Positions 16,608-22,289 of a stretch of 22,289 bases of DNA are shown here, one piece after another. Origin of the DNA: Euryarchaeota archaeon UBA126 (GTDB lineage Archaea > Thermoplasmatota > Poseidoniia > Poseidoniales > Thalassarchaeaceae). Numbering within the stretch: the stretch's first letter is position 1; the number at the start of each line of letters is the position of its first letter. The notes beneath the pieces were generated by a model. The model saw nothing but the letters and a program-made list of their open reading frames with translations, searched no databases and was not told the DNA's origin. The stretch covers positions 1-22,289 of the forward strand of contig DAMG01000060.1 of NCBI GenBank assembly GCA_002497025.1, in the 5' to 3' direction. The position numbers and the translations under genes were made by a program.

Positions 16608-19598
16608 TTATTGGCCCCACCAATTGGAGGATTCTGCCTCGTTAACTTCAGGTGTTTCAACTGCTAAATTTTCCTCTAACTCACCCATTTGTGCGGCCAG
16701 TTCCAATTCCAACATTTTTTCCTCCATCGCCTCTTTTGCGTTCTTGGAAGCAGCCTTCCTAGCGTCCCTTCGACGTTTAAACCGACTAAGGGCAAGGCCT
16801 AGGAATACTAGAACTACCAATATGTATTGAACAACTTCGCCGAGAATGAACATGTAACTAACTTCAACACTCCAAGAAATGGTATCATGTTCACGATAAC
16901 ATTGCGGCCAATTTTCCGCCTCAGGGCAAACAGGTGTCCGATAACTTAGAACCTGTTTGCCATCAATTACACCTACAGTACCCAATCCTTTCTCACTTTC
17001 GAAATGATTTATTCTAATGGAATCCGGCATTGTGATTTCTAACCGAGCGGAACTTTTGATTAATCCCCAAAGTGTATATTCCATTATCGGTGGGACTACC
17101 GAATAGAATATCGCGCTCTCAGAACTTACCCCGTAATCGGAGAATTCTAGCCCTAGGTCGGTAAGAGCAGATGCTAGAGGATTTGTCTCAATTGTAGCCG
17201 GTGCTAAACTAATCTTTACTTCATCTTCAACACTGTGCAAAAGAGCGATTGTTAACGATGAACTCGAAACTCTGACGCCTATCTCAATGGGGTTGGTATC
17301 ACTAATTTCCATATTCATTGGCATTTCCATTGGTGGTATTTCTAATTTGATAGGAAGTGGTTCAATATCCAAGTTTGATTCTAGGGTTTCTGTGCCTAAA
17401 ATAAGTTCTTGAGAGCCTATTTTTTCTAATTCGTCGAATGCTATCTCGACCTCATCCATTAGTGCATTAGATAAACCAATTAGCCCTGAATTTGAAACCT
17501 CAAAATTGTAATCTCCACTGGATAATGGGATCATTGCTTGTTGTTCTGAACCCGACAATAAACCCCCTGGTTTTCTGTCTCCAATTGCAATTACTCTACG
17601 TATTATATCTGCAGGAATGGGGCTAATCTCCATGTTTTCCTCGTCAACTAGATTTATTCCTAGTCGATATATTTCAAGGGTGATATCTGCTGTAAATTCA
17701 AACTCTACAGCTGCCTGCGTTTCTCTAACTGCCAGTCTCTCAATTTCCATTTCTACATCCATGGAAACACAGGTTTCCTGTGTCGAACTACAAATCAAAT
17801 CTTCACTATCATCGGTACATTCTGTAGGGTCTCCCGCCCCTCCTCGGCCATTCTCTAGACAAATTGCCTGCTTCCAATCATAGGATCTAGAGCCACGTAT
17901 ACCCAGGTTTTCATTTGCAGTAGAATTAGAATGAAATTCTAAGATGTCTGTATCTGATCCATCCAGATCTAACCATTCGGGTAAAAGCACGTACATGCTA
18001 GTATCTGTGGAGGGAAAATTTTCTGGTAACCCCTCATTAAGGAAAGAGAGGTCTACCTCTAATTCTAATTCCAATACACTCATTATTGAAGCCAAATCTT
18101 CATCAGTTAATATGGATAAATCTAGGCTTGAAATATCTCCCTCAGCATGTTGAATAAACTGGTTGACGATTTTTGATACCTGCATTTCAGACGGAACTGT
18201 ACCAGTCTGTAAAATTACAGGATAGGTACTTGCCATTGCTCCAGAATTTCCCAAACAATATCTGTAAGCCAGATTTTCTTGACAGGTGGAACCGGGTTGG
18301 TGAATGAAATCTAATCCACCTGAATCATGTGCAGTGGAAAAAAATGGAGTTTGGAATAAAACATCTACCCCGAGATATTCTGTAAATGTTTCAGAAAGAG
18401 ATTCTATAGGAAAAGAAGTCAACATGTCATAAACGTCAACATCCAATTCGGAGTCAAACATTCTTATTCCATCAGAGGTGACTGAGTCTAGTTTAATTGT
18501 TGAACTTTCGAGATTGAGTCCCCAATCAGCAAGAACATCAGCATTAAGATGGTGAACATAAATATTCAGATAAATACGGCTATTCATCCTATCTCTAAGA
18601 TCTACATATACCTCCAATCGTAAAGATGGCCCGGCTTCATTTTGCCAGTCGGGAGGGGAAACCCCACTATCGAGGGTTGCGACCAAGTTGACCAAAGTGG
18701 GCGCTGAAAAAGACGAACCTGCAAGATTATTGATGGAAACCCTTGCTCCTGTCTCCGCTTGTTCGCTTTGGTCGAGTTGAAAAATTTCTGCTGGAGAATT
18801 AACTGAAGAAACTGTAGCAAATGAAGGAGGAATCATCACGTATTCGAGATAATGTCCTGAAGAGGCGAGGGTTGTAAAATTCGAAATTACCTCGCCTCCC
18901 ATTACCATTAATCCCTCCATCATTCTATCTACATCTCCGGTATTCGGGTCCATTCCGATATTTGTTGGGTCGATGATTAACGATAACTCAGAACGTAAAC
19001 AAATGGGAGGATAGAATGGGTCGTTTACTCTATCTAATTCCTCATCTACTGAGTCGATATCAGGATTCATAGTACAAACTGCTTCTTGACGTGAGAAGAA
19101 TGCAATCTCTGATGTTGGTTGAATTGGACCAATGGTAGCACCTGGAAAATTTTCATCAACAATTTCTTGGATCAATTGCTCTACATAATCTATCATCTTA
19201 TCTTCCACAGACGAGCCGTCTCTTGCTAAATCACGGTAGTTTCTGATGTAATCTGCTGGAATCCCGTCAGAGGGATTACTATCTCCTTCTAGGTCAATAT
19301 CAAGAAGCCCCAATTCATCTCTCGGTAGCTCATGGATCCCAAATTCAATACTCATCTCGATAGTAGAAGCAGTTTCCATAACCATCCGAACCTGTCCTTC
19401 AATCCATTCTTCAGTAAATGTTGCATCTAAATTAGAATCGTAGTCGTCACATATTCCGTTTTGGCTGTTCCACGTTGAACAGATATCGTTGACTACCTCA
19501 GAGTCTCCAGGTGGTGGAGCGGCGGCTACAGTTTGCATCATCAACAGGATGACCAATGTGACTGCCGCGCGGCTCATGCCGCGCGTATGGGCGGCCAT
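16608..19598 (-). CDS. Large exported, C-terminally anchored protein of unknown function
   Basis: The 996-residue protein has a signal peptide (hydrophobic core about 11-22, likely cleavage near AAA at 25-27). A long extracellular part of mixed alpha/beta composition follows, with scattered Cys, including a Cys-rich stretch near the middle (CLENGRGGAGDPTEC, then CSSTQETC). One membrane helix lies at about 914-939, then FKRRRDARK as a stop-transfer signal. A roughly 57-residue cytoplasmic tail rich in Ala, Glu and Lys, probably helical (NAKEAMEEKMLELELAAQMGELEE), ends in NWWGQ. I recognise no domain. Repeated themes such as SLDLSILTDEDLASIM and amphipathic stretches before the anchor suggest a folded ectodomain rather than PKD repeats. 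It is convergent with uvrC (12 bases apart) and divergent from taw2 (41 bases). Met8 (19577) is an alternative start; that ATG overlaps the loop of a GC-only hairpin. Confidence 0.82.
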   Translation of the reverse strand: MAAHTRGMSRAAVTLVILLMMQTVAAAPPPGDSEVVNDICSTWNSQNGICDDYDSNLDATFTEEWIEGQVRMVMETASTIEMSIEFGIHELPRDELGLLDIDLEGDSNPSDGIPADYIRNYRDLARDGSSVEDKMIDYVEQLIQEIVDENFPGATIGPIQPTSEIAFFSRQEAVCTMNPDIDSVDEELDRVNDPFYPPICLRSELSLIIDPTNIGMDPNTGDVDRMMEGLMVMGGEVISNFTTLASSGHYLEYVMIPPSFATVSSVNSPAEIFQLDQSEQAETGARVSINNLAGSSFSAPTLVNLVATLDSGVSPPDWQNEAGPSLRLEVYVDLRDRMNSRIYLNIYVHHLNADVLADWGLNLESSTIKLDSVTSDGIRMFDSELDVDVYDMLTSFPIESLSETFTEYLGVDVLFQTPFFSTAHDSGGLDFIHQPGSTCQENLAYRYCLGNSGAMASTYPVILQTGTVPSEMQVSKIVNQFIQHAEGDISSLDLSILTDEDLASIMSVLELELEVDLSFLNEGLPENFPSTDTSMYVLLPEWLDLDGSDTDILEFHSNSTANENLGIRGSRSYDWKQAICLENGRGGAGDPTECTDDSEDLICSSTQETCVSMDVEMEIERLAVRETQAAVEFEFTADITLEIYRLGINLVDEENMEISPIPADIIRRVIAIGDRKPGGLLSGSEQQAMIPLSSGDYNFEVSNSGLIGLSNALMDEVEIAFDELEKIGSQELILGTETLESNLDIEPLPIKLEIPPMEMPMNMEISDTNPIEIGVRVSSSSLTIALLHSVEDEVKISLAPATIETNPLASALTDLGLEFSDYGVSSESAIFYSVVPPIMEYTLWGLIKSSARLEITMPDSIRINHFESEKGLGTVGVIDGKQVLSYRTPVCPEAENWPQCYREHDTISWSVEVSYMFILGEVVQYILVVLVFLGLALSRFKRRRDARKAASKNAKEAMEEKMLELELAAQMGELEENLAVETPEVNEAESSNWWGQ
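19566..19585. repeat. GC-only inverted repeat at start of the 996-residue gene
   Basis: CGCGCGGC (19566-19573), a four-base loop TCAT (19574-19577) and GCCGCGCG (19578-19585) form a perfect 8-base-pair stem made entirely of G and C. On the minus strand it covers codons of about 5-11 of the 996-residue gene, and the alternative ATG at 19577 begins in the loop. The surrounding DNA is much less GC-rich. A strong hairpin here would be expected to reduce translation if formed in the mRNA. Function is inferred. Confidence 0.45.
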
Positions 19599-19620
19599 AT
19601 ACCATAAGTCTGAATCCGGA

Positions 19621-19645
19621 ATGCATCGTCAGAGAAGCGATGCAT
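19621..19645. promoter_or_regulatory. Perfect inverted repeat overlapping the taw2 start codon
   Basis: ATGCATCG (19621-19628) and CGATGCAT (19638-19645) are exact reverse complements separated by 9 bases. The right arm contains the taw2 ATG at 19640. The repeat occupies over half of the 41-base gap between the divergent starts at 19598 and 19640. It could be an operator for a dimeric regulator serving both genes, or an mRNA hairpin masking the taw2 start codon. Confidence 0.4.
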
Positions 19646-20524
19646 GGACAGGACCCGCACGACCGACTACGTCAAATCGTCGGCCAATTGATTCAGCAGA
19701 ACGGAGCTGATCCTTCTTTGTTGGAGTCCCTTCCAAAACGATGGGAAAAATTTGCAGATGTTGTATTATTACCCCGTAACGCTTTCACAGAGGAAGGTTG
19801 GAATCAGATATATGGTCCCGAATTATGGTCTGCGATTGCATCTGCTTTGAAGGTAAATCGCGTCGGTAAAATTGGTGAAATTGTAGGAGAGAGGCGCGAA
19901 TCCAGCGTCGAACTCCTTTACGGTGAAGATGATTGGGTAATCCGAAGAGAAAATGGAATTGATTATGGATACAATTTCACTCAGTGTATGTTCTCCGCAG
20001 GTAACGTCAATGAGCGTCGTAGAATGGGAGAGGTTGGAAGGAACGGAGAAAACGTTGTCGACCTTTTCTCGGGGATTGGATATTACACACTTCCAATGCT
20101 AGTAAAATCCCAAGTAAACCATGTTCATTGTTGCGAGTGGAACCCAAATGCGATAAAGGCACTAAAGTGGTCATTAGAACAAAACAATGTGGTTCATAGA
20201 TGTACTATCTATGAAGACGATAACCGAATGACTGCGCCACATTTATCAGGCCAAGCAGATAGAGTAATTCTAGGATTATTACCGACCGCAGAAGGTGGAT
20301 TTGAGTTGGCAATTAACTGTCTTAAGAACGATGGTGGTTTTCTTCACATCCATGGTGTAGCACCTGCTTCAGATCATCAATCTTGGGTCGATGAAATTAT
20401 CACAAAATTATCAAACATAACACACGATTTTTCAATTTCAGAAACTTCTAGAGTTCGGGTAAAATCCTATGCCCCCCATTGGGATCATTTGGTGCTGGAT
20501 TTGCATTTCAGCCCTCGCGCGTGA
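19640..20524 (+). CDS. taw2: tRNA-Phe wybutosine-synthesis enzyme, TYW2/Taw2 family
   Basis: The 294-residue protein is a class I SAM-binding enzyme of the Trm5/TYW2 group. It has FSAGNVNERRRMG (118-130), the SAM-binding motif VVDLFSGIGYYTLPM (139-153), CCEWNPNA (164-171, acidic Glu166 for the ribose) and ADRVILGLLPTAEGG (206-220). The last motif separates it from Trm5 methylases, which carry an NPP/NLP-type motif, and matches the GLLP/GLIP pattern of TYW2. TYW2 transfers the 3-amino-3-carboxypropyl group of SAM to the tricyclic imG-14 base at tRNA-Phe position 37, a step found in Archaea and Eukarya. This supports archaeal origin. The N-terminal half resembles the usual accessory domain of archaeal members. 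The ATG at 19640 sits in an inverted repeat, and the stop codon is part of another perfect hairpin. Confidence 0.9.
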   Translation: MHGQDPHDRLRQIVGQLIQQNGADPSLLESLPKRWEKFADVVLLPRNAFTEEGWNQIYGPELWSAIASALKVNRVGKIGEIVGERRESSVELLYGEDDWVIRRENGIDYGYNFTQCMFSAGNVNERRRMGEVGRNGENVVDLFSGIGYYTLPMLVKSQVNHVHCCEWNPNAIKALKWSLEQNNVVHRCTIYEDDNRMTAPHLSGQADRVILGLLPTAEGGFELAINCLKNDGGFLHIHGVAPASDHQSWVDEIITKLSNITHDFSISETSRVRVKSYAPHWDHLVLDLHFSPRA

Positions 20525-20542
20525 TGCTTCGGAGAAGCATCA
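20522..20542. terminator. Perfect 9-base-pair hairpin overlapping the taw2 stop codon
   Basis: TGATGCTTC (20522-20530), loop GGA (20531-20533) and GAAGCATCA (20534-20542) form a perfect stem whose first three bases are the taw2 stop codon. It is followed by GTCTCATTTGC rather than a run of T, so it is not a classical intrinsic terminator. It may act in 3'-end formation, mRNA stability or regulation of the downstream gene, whose ATG lies 32 bases further on. Confidence 0.4.
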
Positions 20543-20574
20543 GTCTCATTTGCTAGACCCAAGTCGGTAATCTG

Positions 20575-22289
20575 ATGGGCGAGGAGTGCTGTGGCCATGA
20601 TCACTCCAGTGAGGATGTCTTGGAGGCCACTATAATCGAAGACTCTGTCGGAAGTAGTTTCGATTTCTCTAGAAGACTTGAGAAATTAGATTCACGCTAC
20701 CTTCTCGGTGGAGGAGTTGCAGTTGTCGCTCTCGTTTTGATGCTAATTTTGTCCATACTTTGGACTGCAGCAGGACCTTCTATCGCCGGAGAAGGAGATG
20801 AAGACTGGTGGAATACACCCGTCGATCAACGCTACAAAATGGATCTCAATATGACTGGCTTGCGTAGCCAATTACCAGAAGTAGGCCCCTATACTTGGAG
20901 TGGTCCTACTGAACACTTTGTCGAAGTCGATCTACCACTCAGTGAACAAGATGTAGGGTATCCTGGACCAGCTCTAATGCACATCGCATTGTGGATGCCA
21001 GATGTAGAACCTGGAACTAAAGTCCCAGTAATTGCGACTATCCATCCATACTACGACTTTGGAGGAGAAGGTGTAGCAGGTGACGACTCGAACCCGAATA
21101 CAATTCCTGACGCAGGAGTCGGTGCTTGGGTGTTAGAACAATTCGTACCTCATGGCTACGCCTTAGCTCAAGTCTCAACTTTCGGAACTGGGAAATCGAC
21201 ACATTGCCAAGACGTCAAAGGATTGGGTGAACAAATAGGAATTCAAGCAGCAGTTCATTGGCTAGGCGAACAGAATTGGTCAAATGGAAATGTCGGATTG
21301 ATGGGGAAGTCCTATGCGGGAACCACTAATTGGGAAGCCGCTCAAAATCCATCTCCGCATCTCAAGACTATCGTTCCAATATCTGGCTCGATTGGAGTTC
21401 AGCAGATGTTCTATCGCAATGGTTCCTCTGAAGCTCGAGCCATGTTGTATGATGTCCTTTACGAAGGTGCAACAGCAGACGCGACGGAGGATGATATGCG
21501 CATGTGCAGTGACGACGCAATTGGACCAGTTAGTCCCTTTACAACGTGGCTAGGAGCAGGTTTTGGTGGTGACCAGTGGAATGATTATTGGGATGAAAGA
21601 TATCATTTGCAGGATGTTCTTGATAATTACAATGGTAGCGTCTACATCGTTTGGGGAATGCAGGATTGGAACGTCGATCCGTACCATGCTTTCCCAACCC
21701 ATGAATTGCTTCGTCAGCAGGGTATCAACGTTCGAACAATCGCAGGTCAGTGGGCGCACAATTACCCCGACCAACCGGATAGACATTCAGAAGTCACGAG
21801 TGGATACGGGGCAGAGGCCTATCCAAATATGACGCGTTTTGATTGGGCTGTTGAGTTATTCCCATGGTTCGAATATTACCTGAAGGGGATTGGAGATGAA
21901 CCTGAGTCATATGTGCAAATGCAACGAAATGACGGACGCTGGCATATCGAAGAAACATGGCCACCTGAAGATGCCTATGGTGAGATTTGGAATTTTGAAC
22001 GTCCGGTAGTAGAATGGGTTTCTTCGACTTCGGGAGGATTCGTACAAACGTTCGCGACTCCGGGAGATTCTCCTATACATATCTCAGGCCTTCCCACTCT
22101 ACACATTGACGTTAGTACTGGATTGTGTAATGGTGGCCAATTGTTTGTCACTATGAAAGATGGAGAATCCGGTCTACGGCTAGGTCATGCGACGATGGAT
22201 GTTAGATATCGTGATGGTGGTTATGAATCAAAGGCAACCTCGTCACTTTCGAGTTATAGAATGCTAATGGAATTTAATCCAATGGATGT
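20575..22289 (+). CDS. Membrane-anchored S15-family peptidase (X-Pro dipeptidyl-peptidase-like), 3' end outside window
   Basis: An open frame from the ATG at 20575 runs to the right edge, giving 571 visible codons. A cytoplasmic N-terminus begins MGEECCGHDH, and one membrane helix lies at about 43-65 (LLGGGVAVVALVLMLILSILW). With no cleavage site, this implies a type II protein with an external catalytic domain. The alpha/beta-hydrolase core of the S15/CocE group (PF02129) is clear: nucleophile Ser246 in MGKSYAG, Asp364 in GMQDWNVDPYHAF and His395 in GQWAHNY. From about 450 the C-terminal beta-sandwich (PF08530 type) begins (PGDSPIHISGLPTLHIDVST). Members cleave X-Pro dipeptides or act as esterases or acylases; a peptidase acting on external peptides fits a heterotroph, but specificity is open. 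The start follows the taw2 stop by 50 bases, so cotranscription is possible. No Shine-Dalgarno is evident. Confidence 0.88.
   Translation, partial: MGEECCGHDHSSEDVLEATIIEDSVGSSFDFSRRLEKLDSRYLLGGGVAVVALVLMLILSILWTAAGPSIAGEGDEDWWNTPVDQRYKMDLNMTGLRSQLPEVGPYTWSGPTEHFVEVDLPLSEQDVGYPGPALMHIALWMPDVEPGTKVPVIATIHPYYDFGGEGVAGDDSNPNTIPDAGVGAWVLEQFVPHGYALAQVSTFGTGKSTHCQDVKGLGEQIGIQAAVHWLGEQNWSNGNVGLMGKSYAGTTNWEAAQNPSPHLKTIVPISGSIGVQQMFYRNGSSEARAMLYDVLYEGATADATEDDMRMCSDDAIGPVSPFTTWLGAGFGGDQWNDYWDERYHLQDVLDNYNGSVYIVWGMQDWNVDPYHAFPTHELLRQQGINVRTIAGQWAHNYPDQPDRHSEVTSGYGAEAYPNMTRFDWAVELFPWFEYYLKGIGDEPESYVQMQRNDGRWHIEETWPPEDAYGEIWNFERPVVEWVSSTSGGFVQTFATPGDSPIHISGLPTLHIDVSTGLCNGGQLFVTMKDGESGLRLGHATMDVRYRDGGYESKATSSLSSYRMLMEFNPMD

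Noticed and set aside
21860..21880. GGTTCGAAT-like sequence suggesting a tRNA T-arm
   Set aside because: It is inside the S15 peptidase coding region and there is no acceptor stem, D-arm or anticodon arm around it.
1..22289. Search for mobile elements, CRISPR arrays, prophage or toxin-antitoxin genes
   Set aside because: No transposase, integrase, direct-repeat array or terminal repeats seen, and no abrupt change of base composition; gene order looks like ordinary compact chromosome.

Overview
The window looks like chromosomal DNA from a euryarchaeon, most plausibly a marine planktonic lineage such as Marine Group II (Candidatus Poseidoniales, Thermoplasmatota). This is an inference from gene content, not from a marker gene. 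The archaeal evidence is a TYW2/Taw2-type wybutosine enzyme, a membrane-tethered double winged-helix regulator, very large anchored surface proteins with PKD-like and beta-helix domains, and glycosyltransferases of the archaeal surface-glycan type. The bacterial-type UvrC, S15 peptidase and AI-2E family permease are the kind of genes such lineages carry. Base composition is moderate and slightly AT-rich. Genes are packed tightly: three convergent pairs are separated by only 4, 7 and 12 bases, and no gap exceeds about 150 bases. I see no tRNA, rRNA, CRISPR array, transposase or phage gene.

Layout. 1-2318 (minus strand): a membrane-tethered winged-helix regulator, a possible 67-residue one-pass membrane protein, and a lipoprotein with a beta-propeller domain that runs off the left edge. 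The regulator and lipoprotein genes carry the same 12-base element at nearly the same distance from their start codons. 2420-4056 (plus): a degenerate M29-type aminopeptidase whose stop overlaps the start of a thiamine pyrophosphokinase-like gene. 4064-6366 (minus): an AI-2E family permease and a GT4 glycosyltransferase. 6514-7245 (plus): a GT2 glycosyltransferase. 7250-14812 (minus): a small two-pass membrane protein, a 1558-residue beta-helix/Ig-like surface protein, and a winged-helix/STAND ATPase with a probable helical-repeat tail. From about 14862 (plus): uvrC, head-to-head with the STAND gene. 16608-19598 (minus): a 996-residue exported, anchored protein of unknown function. From 19640 (plus): taw2, then a membrane-anchored S15 peptidase that runs off the right edge.

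How the genes may fit together. Much of the window concerns the cell surface: a lipoprotein, three exported or anchored proteins of unknown function, an anchored peptidase and two glycosyltransferases that could decorate them. Two regulators have unusual architectures. One is tethered in the membrane and may be linked to the beta-propeller lipoprotein by the shared upstream element. The other is a STAND ATPase divergent from a DNA-repair gene and upstream of the giant surface protein. Housekeeping functions are uvrC (nucleotide excision repair), taw2 (tRNA-Phe wybutosine) and the thiamine pyrophosphokinase-like gene.

The points most worth following are the duplicated 12-base element, the loss of predicted metal ligands in the M29-like protein, the overlapping start region of the STAND regulator and uvrC, and perfect inverted repeats at both ends of taw2 and at the start of the 996-residue gene.
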